From assembly GCA_012064385.1 (NCBI GenBank), contig QRDG01001525.1, positions 620,001 to 684,000 on the forward strand: 64,000 nt of DNA, written 5' to 3'. Below are positions 10,030 through 19,666 of the stretch, in pieces (position 1 is the first letter of the stretch; every line of letters starts with the position of its first letter). The DNA is from Puccinellia tenuiflora (taxonomy: Eukaryota > Streptophyta > Magnoliopsida > Poales > Poaceae). The position numbers and the translations under genes are program-made. The notes beneath the pieces are model-generated. The model saw only the letters and a list, made by a program, of their open reading frames with translations. It ran no database searches and had not been told where the DNA came from.

Positions 10030-11513
10030 AAGATGTCCGTTATTCTTGAACCACAAGCCCTTTCCTGGAGTTCCTTTCAAGTATCGCAAGATTCTGTAGA
10101 CTGCTTCAAGATGTTCACTTCTAGGCTCATGCATATACCTGCTCACTACACTCACTGCAAAGGCAATGTCTGGTCGAGTATGACATAGATACAACAGTCT
10201 CCCAACTAGTCTCTGATATCTTCCTTTATCCACATGATCCCCCGATTGTGCTGTCACTTTGTGATTTGATCAATTGGGGTTGAAGCTGCACGGCAGCCCA
10301 GCATACCAACATCACTGAGAAGATCCAGAGTATACTTTCTTTGGGACAGAGCTATTCCTTTCGCTGACCTGGCCACTTCTATACCAAGAAAGTATTTTAG
10401 TCGGCCAAGGTCCTTTACTTCAAAAGCCTTACTCAAACACTTCTTTAGTCTTGCTATCTCTCCTTCATCATCCCCGGTAATAATGATATCATCCACATAC
10501 ACCGCAAGAACAGTAATCTTTCCCTTAGAGTGTCTATAAAACACTGTATGGTCACCATTGCACTGTCTGTATCCCATGTCATAGACTGCACGCCTAAATT
10601 TGTCAAACCAAGCTCTCGGGGACTGTTTCAGTCCATAAAGAGATTTCTTCAGTCTACATACCTTGCCTGTGGTTTCAGATGAAGAGAAGCCAGGTGGAAT
10701 TTCCATGTAAACTTCTTCATGTAGATCTCCATGTAGAAAAGCGTTCTTAACATCAAGTTGGTGTAATGGCCACCCAAAATTTGTTGCACATGATATCAAA
10801 ATCCTCACTGTGTTCATCTTCACCACTGGTGCAAAGGTCTCATCATAATCGATGCCATAGGTCTGGGTGTACACTCTTGCCACAAGTCTTGCCTTGTATC
10901 TTTCAATCTTTCCTTGTGCATTTTGTTTCACAGTGTAAACCCATTTACAACTGACAGCCCTTTTTCCTGTTGGAAGAGTTACTAACTCCCAAGTTTTGTT
11001 CTTTCTCAATGCCTGTAGTTCCTCCAGCATTGCAGCACGCCATTTTTGGTCCTCCTTTGCTACCTTCCAGTCAGTTGGAATAGACACTGACTGTAGGGAA
11101 GCAACAAATGCTTTGTACGAAGGAGACAAGGCTTCATATGACACAAAATTGCCTATGTCACATTCATCATACCTTTTCTGTAGTCTCTCAACACAAGCCC
11201 GAGTTCCTTTCCTTAAAGCAATTGGAAGATCCATTCTTCCTTCTCCCATCGTTGTCGAGTCCCGGTCAACTTGACTTTCATTCAAGGAAACAGTCTCAGA
11301 GTTGTCCTGATGTTCAACTTGTAACTCTTGTTGCTCCCCCTGAACATGTTGCGCACCCACCTGTCTCCTACTATAAACTTGAAGATTTTGTTCCTCATTC
11401 AGCCTTCTCCATCTCTGCGGTAAATTCTGGCCATCTCCATCTCCATCCTGTGTAACTGGAATGAGACCCAATATTGGTTGAGGCTGCGGGGGTTGCGGTT
11501 CTGAGATCTCCCC
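10030..11513 (-). pseudogene. Copia reverse transcriptase, frameshifted
   Basis: Frame 10254-11471 covers the RVT_2 domain: WKVAKEDQKWRAAM, then KARLVARVYTQTYGIDYDETFAPV, and the catalytic YVDDIIITG. It stops at 10254, and the RT-RNase H connection continues in another frame at 10021-10257 (pattern YLCHTRPDIAFAVSVVSRYM), consistent with a one-base loss. Upstream it is in frame with the integrase segment (11514-12872), separated by one TAG at about 11514. So one nonsense codon and one frameshift interrupt this stretch. Confidence 0.92.
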
Positions 11514-12872
11514 CTACATCAGTTCACTCTCCCCCTCTTGACCAGTTCCGTGAGCTGGAAAATGGTCAAGATCTTCAAATAATATGCTCAGATCAGTCTT
11601 ATCCCCATAAAATGGTTCATATTCCCGAAAAGTGACATCCATACTCACAAATGTCCTTCGTTCTGAAGGGCTCCAACACTTGTAACCTCTTTGTCCAGAA
11701 GAATACCCAAGAAAAATACATTTCAGAGCTCGAGGATCCAGTTTGCTCACTGAAGGCCTGTGATCTCTAACAAAGCATGTGCATCCAAATAATTTTGGAG
11801 GAACAACAAATGTATTATCCTTCATAATTAGTTCACATGGTGATTTCATACCTGTCACCCTCAATGGTGTACGGTTGATCAAATAGGTTGCAGTCAGGAC
11901 AGCTTCACTCCAGAGAAATTTAGGCACATTCATGGTGAACATTAAGGCCCGAGCAACCTCCAATATGTGACGATTTTTCCTTTCAGCCACACCATTCTGT
12001 TGAGGCGTATCTGGACATGATGTTTGATGCAGGATTCCCTGTTCAGACATGAAAGCACCAAATATGTTGTTAACATATTCCGTACCATTATCAGTGCGAA
12101 TGGCTTGTATTTGTACATTGAACTGGTTCTTCACAAGAGCATAGAATTTCTTGAAACAGGGGAACACTTCATCCTTGTGTCGCATGAGGTAGATCCAAGT
12201 CATTCGTGAGTAACAGTCAATAAAGGTTACAAAATACTTTGCACCACTTATAGATACCACTGGACATGTCCATACATCAGAATGAACCAACACAAAAGGA
12301 GATATACTTCTAATCCCCTTACTCACATAGGAGGTTCTAGTGTGTTTGGCATACTCACAAGCATCACACTTGAGCTTGCTTCTGTCAACACCACTCATTA
12401 CATCAGGAAATATTTGATACATTTTATCAAAAGAGACATGTCCCATTCGACAGTGGTGGATTAGAGCTCTAGTCTCCTTGTCTTCAGTGACAGCCACTAG
12501 TCCTTGATTCCCATCCTGGCTTGGCACGCTGCGGTCCATGTACCATAGTCCGCTATGCCTGATCCCAGTCCCAAGCTTCCTGCTCGTCACCCTCTCCTGT
12601 ATCGAGCACATATATCTGTTAATGGTCACTTGACAGTCAATCGGATCAACCAGTGCACTGAGAGACAGTAAGTTCACAGGAAAGGCAGGCACATACAACA
12701 CAGATGATAGTTCAATAACAGGATTACATTTAACTGTCCCAACTCCTCTAATAGGTTGTGCTGTGCCATCTGCTGTATGTATAGTTTCCTGATGTGTAGG
12801 GGAATATTGAATATAGGAATTAAATTCCTTCAGATTTCCAGTAACATGTTTGGATGCCCCTGAATCTAACAC
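11514..12872 (-). CDS. Copia protease end and integrase segment (broken polyprotein)
   Basis: The 452-residue frame begins at the aspartic protease motif DSGAS, followed by the GAG-pre-integrase zinc region (His-His and Cys-Cys near residues 137-172, pattern CRMGH ... CDACEYAKH). The integrase core follows: first Asp in VHSDVWTC, second in RTDNGTEY, and Glu in NGVAERKNRH. The order and spacing are normal for Ty1/copia integrase. It is not a complete gene: the frame is separated from RT by a stop and from gag by the solo LTR and further stops. Confidence 0.92.
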   Translation of the reverse strand: MLDSGASKHVTGNLKEFNSYIQYSPTHQETIHTADGTAQPIRGVGTVKCNPVIELSSVLYVPAFPVNLLSLSALVDPIDCQVTINRYMCSIQERVTSRKLGTGIRHSGLWYMDRSVPSQDGNQGLVAVTEDKETRALIHHCRMGHVSFDKMYQIFPDVMSGVDRSKLKCDACEYAKHTRTSYVSKGIRSISPFVLVHSDVWTCPVVSISGAKYFVTFIDCYSRMTWIYLMRHKDEVFPCFKKFYALVKNQFNVQIQAIRTDNGTEYVNNIFGAFMSEQGILHQTSCPDTPQQNGVAERKNRHILEVARALMFTMNVPKFLWSEAVLTATYLINRTPLRVTGMKSPCELIMKDNTFVVPPKLFGCTCFVRDHRPSVSKLDPRALKCIFLGYSSGQRGYKCWSPSERRTFVSMDVTFREYEPFYGDKTDLSILFEDLDHFPAHGTGQEGESELM

Positions 12873-13246
12873 CCAGCCTCTATTAATTGAATGTGCTGCT
12901 ACTGATGCATTTTCTGTGTTACCTTATTGGTGTCGACAAAGTTGGCGAAATTGCCAAAGCTTGAAGTAGTGGTTTCTAGTCCCTCTCTAGGTTCTCTGTT
13001 ACAGGTTGTTTGCCTTCGCTTGATGCAGCCATATTTGCCCTATGAGCACCTCCTCCATGCGAAGAACCAGCAACCCAGCCACGGCCACCTCTGTTGTTGT
13101 TGCCACCCCAGCCACGACCACCTCTGTGGTTGTAGCCACCTCTTTAGTTGTAACCGCCACCTCTGTGGTTGTATCCTCTTCCTCTTCCCCTTATTGATGC
13201 AGTACAGGATCTGCTCAAGTGCCCTGATTCTCCACAGGCATAACAG
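12873..13246 (-). pseudogene. Copia gag C-terminal part with zinc-knuckle half
   Basis: The minus-strand sequence next to the solo LTR holds most of a CCHC knuckle and then a Gly/Arg/Asn-rich tail of repeated RGG-like units. At least one in-frame stop lies in the tail and another further on. The first Cys of the knuckle is on the other side of the inserted LTR, so the insertion split the zinc-knuckle coding sequence. Confidence 0.8.
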
Positions 13247-15824
13247 TGAAAGTGCATGGTTGCCCCATGCATAGTTTTGGTAATTAATGACAATCTCGAT
13301 GGACTAAGATTTGTTTTGAGCTCTATGTGTAGGTTGTCCTTTATCTTGTGTCAAGGTCATTTGTTGATCAAGACCAAGCTTATCTCCATGTGTTGGAGTC
13401 AAGATGCTTTGCTTGATCTCCATTTATTGGAGTCAAGCTCAAGGGAAGAAAAGATTTGTGTTGATCAAAGGCCAAGTGAAGATATGCCGAAGAGGTGTTT
13501 CTCCCATCTTGGTGTATGGGGGAGCCACATGTGAATCTTCACCAAGCGAAGCGCAATGAAGAAAGGTGGTGCGTCTTGAGGAGATGAAGATTGTCTTCAT
13601 CGACCTCAAGTGGATTTATGCGCAAGGCAAAGGTATGATCTTGATAGGGTTTCTATTTTACCGGTCTCATGTTGTTTAGTGAAAGACCGGGTTATAGGAT
13701 AGATAACCGTACTATCAAGAGGGGCTCTCGACCGAATATCGTGATCGTATCGCCGTAGAGAGCACAAACCTTTGCATCCATGCATTAATCTTTATTGGTT
13801 CTTATTTGTCTCGAATCGTGGTGTGGTCTTGGTGCTTGTCGTGCTTGTCATGACAAAGCCAAGTTCACCGAAAACGGTTTTCATATGCGTCTTCTATTGC
13901 GGTTTCGGTATTGGAGATTTTGCCGGTTTATCCGAGCGGAAGATTTCTCTCTTCCATTTCTTTGCAAAATATCCATTGCTTGTTTGTCATTTTCAAAGGT
14001 AGCATTTGTTCTCCTCTTTCCAACAAAATTGGTTTTATTTCATTCGGACGTCAATTGCAAAAGTTCCGGCATTTTCGGTTTGCGAAAAAGAGTTTTTAAC
14101 TTTCCCCATTTGGTTTTATTATATTTTCTTGGACTATGATGTTTCTTTGCATAATCTTGTTGTGCTCGTTGTGACGATTCCAACGAGTCCAAGATTATCG
14201 AAAACGGAGTTCGTGGGTGAAAGTTATTGCATTTCCGATTTGCAATTGGGAGCTTTTACCTTTTCCCATTTATCTTTATAATATATTCTTGGACTATGAT
14301 GTTTCTCTGCATATTCTTGTTGTGCTCGTTGTGACGATTCCAACGAGTCCAAGTTTATCGAAACAGAGTTCGTATGCGAGAGATATTACAATTCTATCTC
14401 GGAGTATTTTTTCTAAACAGTTTTTAAAAATTGAAAAAGAAAAAAAAAACAGTCTAGCCGGCCTGGCCGGGCCCGTGGCCGGCCTCAGGCCGGGAGTGTC
14501 GGGCAGGCCTCCGGCCTCCCTTTGCCCGCCAGGCTGGGCCTGGGCCGGCTGCAGGCCGGGAGCTTCGGCTCCCTCGCCGGCCTCGCTCCTTTCCCTGGCT
14601 GGGCCGCGACCGGGCCCAGGCCGGCGCCTTCGGCCACTTCCCAGCCTCCTGCGCGAGCAGGCCGGCCCAGGCCGGGTGAAGGCCGGCGTGCCTGCCCTTC
14701 TCTTCGCTGCTTGCTGGCCGGCCTGGCCGGCTGCTGGCCGGGCTGCCTGGGCATTTCTTTCCCCCTTTTGTCCCTCGTTTTCTCCTCCAACGGCTCTTTT
14801 TTGGAGCCACCTATAAAAGGGTTTTCTTCCCCATTTTTTGTGTAGATCTCATCCCTTGCTCTCTCTCCTCCATTGCCAACATTTTGAGAGCTCGATTCCT
14901 CCTAATCCCTCCGATGATTCTTGCCCAAATTTAGGGAAACAAGAGAGGAGATCTAGATCCATCTTTCCACCAAACAAAATCTCCTCTAAGTGAGGGGAAC
15001 TTGTGGGATCTAGATTTCGGAGTTCTTGGTGTTTCTCCTCCGTTCTTCCTCCTAAATCCCTCCGTAGCATTAGTTGCTTCGGTTGGATTTTGGGGAGAAG
15101 AATTTGACCACTTGGTGTGATCTTCCCCTTTTGCATTTGTTGCATCGGGTTGTGCTCCCCACGGTGATTCGTGGGATTGAAGGTTGGAAGCTTGTTACTC
15201 TTGGGTGCATTGTGTTCCAAGAGCTTTGTGTCTCTTGGGTGCATTGTGTACCCTTGAAGGTTTGGAGGTGCCGCGAAGACTTCGACTTGTGGAGCTTCGG
15301 CACGAGTTTGGGAGCCCCCAATTGAGTTGTGGGTGTGTGCCCCAAGAGAAGTTGTAAAGGGCTCCGGAATCCGCCCCGAAGGATTCCGATAGTGGAAGGT
15401 GAACCAAGCCTTTGGGTGCGGTTCATCGGAGAATAGGGTGAGGCCTTTGTGGCATCTTGAGTAGGCCTTTTATGGCGAGCTCACACCCCTCCACGAGACG
15501 TACTCCCTTAACAAGGAGGAACTCGGGAATAAATCTTCGTCTCCGCGTGTCTCGGTTATTTCTATACCCGAGCTTTTACTTATGCAAATTTACATTGTGA
15601 TAGCCATCGTGCTTGAAGTCTATATCTTGCTATCATCTTGTTACTTGCCTTGTTATAGCATAGGTTGTTGGTGCACTTAGGCAAACCTAGAATTTTAGGT
15701 TGTTGGCTTGTTAATTTAAACACCTAGTTTTATTCCGCAATTATCAAGCCCCTAAATAGAAAAAGTGTTAATCGCCTATTCACCCCCCCCTCTAGGCGAC
15801 ATCTCGGGCATAGTTGTTCTTTCA
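13247..15824 (+). mobile_element. Solo LTR (2578 bp) of the gag-only element family
   Basis: Same TGAAAG..CTTTCA ends and same internal order as the LTR at 2079-4564, flanked by AACAG duplications at 13242-13246 and 15825-15829. No PBS or internal sequence follows, so it is a solo LTR left by recombination between LTRs. It is 92 bp longer than the first copy, and the GGCCGG-rich block (14450-14750) is one of the places that differ. A TATA box lies at about 14812. Confidence 0.95.
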
Positions 15825-15829
15825 AACAG

Positions 15830-16790
15830 TCTCTTGTTTCATTCCTTGTTGTCATTGCAAAGGCAGATTGTGAAGCAGAATTCAGAGACTGTTCGCTGCG
15901 TCCAGCAGATTTTAGACGGACCTCCTCTTGTGCCATGGCTGAGATAGCTTCATCAAGGGAAGGAAGCTTGGGCTGGTGCAGTAAGTTAGCACGTCTGCTC
16001 TCAAAACTGGAGTTCAGTCCGTTCAGAAACTTCATCACACGGCGGCGTTCCATATATTGTTTAACAGTCACCACACACTCTGAATGAGGAAGCTCTAGGG
16101 GATCACAGTGATCCAAATCAGCCCAGAGACGCTGCAACTCAGCCACATACACCATCAGGTCCTTCTCACCCTGACGCAAATCATGCACAGCATCCTCAAT
16201 CTGCGCCATCAGCATCAGATTTCCTTTTCCAGAGTACATTTTCGACAAAGTACTCCAAACCTCCGCAACATTTGGAAGCCCCTCAGCTGAAGCAGCAATA
16301 GAAGAAGTCAAAGAGTTCAGCAGCCAAGCAAAAATCAAGGAGTCTGTCGCACTCCATTTCTTCCAGTCTGCACTCCCCTTATCTTCCGGTTCAGCAGCAC
16401 TTCCTTGAACATGCCCATCCAGGCCTTTTGTCCTCAGAATGAGCAGTGCTCTCCTAGACCAACTCAGGTAGTTGCTCATCCCTTCTAACTTCACCTCATT
16501 CGGCATGAGCTCCACCTTCTGCACCACCTCTGCTTGTGAAACACGAGCAGCACCTCCTTCAGCAGAGGTGCTCTCAGCATTCTTGGCCACGAGAAGCTGG
16601 GCCAGCTTCTCAAGAGCTGTTGTGAGCTCGTCCCCCATCTTCACAACACCAGCAGACACTCCTCCAATCCACTTCCTCTCAGCACAGCACCACCAGCTGC
16701 ACAGCCTCTCTCACCCCAGCTCCACCTTAGGCCACTGTTGCAGTCACCATCACCGCCGCCGCCAGCGCCACCATAGCCACCTCCATCGCC
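15830..16790 (-). CDS. Copia gag N-terminal part
   Basis: The frame runs from 16659 into the solo LTR boundary at 15829. It encodes about 275 residues of a copia-type gag: LEGMSNYLSWSRRAL, the WSTLSKMYSGKGN region, and VMKFLNGLNSSFESRR. All match the UBN2/retrotransposon gag pattern in order. The residues of the longer open frame beyond 15829 come from the inserted LTR. The leader to the PBS occupies 16660-16790. Confidence 0.88.
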
Positions 16791-16806
16791 CCTTGCTCTG
16801 ATACCA

Positions 16807-16957
16807 TGATGAACAAGAAAAGAGTCTAACCTGTATGCTCTCTAAGCTGTGGCGGCTAGGTCAGGAAGAAGGGACAAGCCCTTTATAAAGCACCTCTCTA
16901 ATATGGGCCACATGGGCCAGGAAGGTAAGTCACAGCCGGCCCAATACCTCTTCAACA
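16807..16957 (-). repeat. 5' LTR of copia element (151 bp)
   Basis: The second LTR copy. The primer-binding site TGGTATCAGAGCAAGG (minus strand) lies directly inside it at 16791-16806. Confidence 0.95.
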
Positions 16958-16962
16958 CTCCC

Positions 16963-17029
16963 TAAGACCTTTACCATTCCCTCCTCACTTTACTCCAGTT
17001 CATCTTCTTAATTTGTAATGCAAAGTCCT
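16963..17029 (-). pseudogene. Continuation of TRAPPC1 paralogue intron 1
   Basis: After the copia target duplication the sequence again matches the complement of TRAPPC1 intron 1 (about 56000-56066) and loses similarity at about 17030. This confirms that the copia element landed inside the paralogue. Confidence 0.85.
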
Positions 17030-17170
17030 AGATACAGTTTCATATGCTATGTATGTAGATTCTTGTGCATACTAGATGCTTCTGTGTATGTCAGGAGAAA
17101 ATAGGAGATTGTTAAGTTGTCTTAAATATTCATGAAAATATAACATGAATTTTTCTGTGCATGATTCCAG

Positions 17171-18850
17171 GTATTCACCATACTTTTTTGATAAAAACTT
17201 GTTGGACAATATTCTTGAAGCTTCAATGGATCAGCATTTCCATTCAATGATTCAAAACCGCCATGTACAACGTAGAAGAGACATTGTTGATGATAGTTTA
17301 ACATCAGAAATACTTGAAGAAAGTGCAGATAGCTTGTTTGAGCCCCCTGAGGTACTATGATCATTTAACGCATAGAAAAATGTCTAAATTCCTATTTGTA
17401 GACTTTTGGCCTCCTCATATTTGGAGGAACTGTTATGTAGGTGCAAGAATTGATGAAAGAGATAGGTCCAGCTGGAATACCATTAAGTATTGTAACAAAA
17501 GCCGCCGAGATCCAGTTTCTTGACGTTGTTGATAGACTACTTCTAGGAAATAAGTGGCTCAGAAGAGCTACTGGCATACAACCACATTTTCCCTATGTTG
17601 TTGACTCATTTGAAGAAAGGTATGGATGCAATGTCATGCTTGTATTAGACTATTCTCTCAATTCTTTAATAGAATTTCTCCTTCAGTAGTGCTGAACTTG
17701 TGGAGAGACACTAACTAGCCAAGTTATATTATGGGTTTTCTAAGTTTTCACTAAATTTGACTCTGCATCTCCCAATTTTGCATACTTAAATAGTCTCGTA
17801 TCGCAACTTGATAGCTTGATGGCCATAGGTAGTATAACTGTCAAAATGTCAAACTTGTAGGTTCATGTAGAGGCTGTTATAAATATTCGATTACCTATCC
17901 TCAAGGGAGGAACAGGAAAGATGGCCGGACTTTCTTTTGGAGAGCTACAAATAGGAACTTCTAAAATTAGTCAAATTACTGAATAAGCAATTTAATCCAT
18001 TTAACTGTTGTATCAGTAATAGCATAAGCTATTTGATTTCTTTTTGAGCTGCTTACATATATATATTTTTTGTTCACCCTTTCAGGACTGCTGTTTCAGT
18101 TGACAGGATTGCTGCCTCCGGTAATAGTTCAACTGCTACTAAGGATGCTGACTGCTGTCCAATTAATCAGCAATCTCAAGCTATGGAGCCAAACCTTGAT
18201 AGTGGCAGCCACGGAAAACACAATAGCCAAGACCATGGCCAATCTCACTTCCCATTTAGCAACCTACTTCCTAATATATGGCCAGGGCATGATAGAGCGT
18301 TCAAACGGCAAGAAAATGGCAGTAGATCCAGAAGGTTTGTTCTTCAATGTCATCATCCTCCCCCCCCCCCTATCCACTGTCGTGCACGCAAGCGTATGAT
18401 GTATTGCTGTGTGGCATATGCATCTTTGATCAAACAATGAATTCCTTATGATCTCACATGAAGTCACTTTATGCTGGGCCGAACATGGGCTTCAGTTTTT
18501 TAGAGCAAAAAAATGTTTTACAATCACAATTTAGTCCACTGTTGTTTCTTAAGATTTATTTGGATTGTCATCCGCTTATTTTGAGTCATCTTGATTTGAT
18601 ACACAGATATGATGCCAGCATGAACAGTGATTTGCAAGCAAACCCCCTTCTCCCCAAAATCACCATGGTTGGCATCTCGATGAGCGAAGGTGGACAGATG
18701 AGCAAAGCCAACTTAAAGAAAACAATGGACGACTTGACAAAAGAGTTGGAGCAAGCAGGCGAAAGACCGGTCTTCAGCGATGAGAAAGATCCGCTGTTTG
18801 TTGCCAATGTTGGTGATTACTCCAGGATTACAAAGATTAGCTCTGCATGA
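17171..18850 (+). CDS. 3' exons of an unrecognised plant gene (5' part missing)
   Basis: Four exons are supported by splice signals and continuous phase: 17171-17351, 17441-17619, 18086-18334 and 18607-18850 (stop TGA). Each has AG before and GT after, and the split codons join cleanly. They encode about 284 residues, with an acidic helical first part, a region VQELMKEIGPAGIPLS, a polar Ser/Gln/Asn-rich linker, and an ordered C-terminus starting PLLPKITMVGISMSEGG. I do not recognise the family. The first exon begins mid-codon and nothing upstream supplies a start: the TRAPPC1 fragment is there instead. The gene is therefore truncated, or its 5' exons are elsewhere. It converges with the KPHMT gene. 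Confidence 0.7.
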
Positions 18851-19666
18851 GATTCATTCTTGCAAAGCAGGAGTGTGAGCGCCATCCTGCCCTTCTCATG
18901 AAGGGCTTCTGATTCATCTTACGGCCTCCTCATCCGGTCGGCTCAGGCACGTTGTGCATACTTGATGTCTAACGAAATCAGCCGAACATGTCAATATTCT
19001 AACTTCAGTGTGTCCTATAGCGCTGTAAACTGCAGGTCTTGTAACTTGTGTGTATGTCTGTCAGAGAATGAGCACATTCGATTGTCTATACTTTTGACAG
19101 TACACGAGATTCTGCAAGATATTCCTATTTTTTAAGAAACTGGCAGAGAAGATAGTCTGTCAAAAGACGTTTGTCAGTATATATATGTATATAGAACGTT
19201 TGCTGCCATTTGATGTAGAACAGACTAGGACTGTAAGGAAGTTTGTTGAGCTAGTCATGAATTAGAGGGTGTATTTCTTAAAAAAAAAAGAGTAAATGAA
19301 CTGAATGGTGAAAATCGTAAGTAGATTGAAAGTTAAACAGCTCATACTTTATTTTGTTTTTCTTGATCAAAGGAAGCCGGAAATATTTCCCTTCTGAACA
19401 ACTAATTTTAGGTGTTAAACTGAACTCGCCGCAGCACACACCATGTTTTTATTCTGCGATTTTCACAAAATGGGAAAACTGCCAGACCAAGAAACATTTT
19501 CGCAGTGTACACTATCAGCTATTTATTCAAAGGCAGAGGATACATGCCATTGCCTTCGCTTTCAGATTACCCCTCCGGTCTTGACAGGGGCAGAACTACA
19601 TTGTGCCAGGCAGTGCTTGTGCTCTAGATTTAGCTGTTGGCGTCCACAACGATCAACCACCATAGA
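18851..19666. other. Intergenic region between convergent genes
   Basis: Probably holds the 3' UTR of the plus-strand gene and that of KPHMT. An A-run lies near 19281. I see no repeat family that I can name. Confidence 0.5.

Larger units (their letters stand above)
8727..16957 (-). mobile_element. Copia LTR retrotransposon with nested insertions
   Basis: A complete element in minus orientation, flanked by CTCCC duplications at 8722-8726 and 16958-16962. Both LTRs are 151 bp and identical by eye. A polypurine tract sits next to the left LTR and a primer-binding site next to the right LTR. The gag, protease, integrase, RT and RNase H order is that of Ty1/copia. The very short LTRs fit the Ale/Retrofit-like range, but this is only suggestive. 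It carries a LINE fragment (9376-10029) and a solo LTR (13247-15824). The coding region is disabled by at least three nonsense codons and one frameshift. It is inserted in the TRAPPC1 paralogue intron. Confidence 0.95.

Noticed and set aside
14217..14816. 199-residue frame in the solo LTR
   Set aside because: Same artefact as in the first LTR; not conserved between the two copies.
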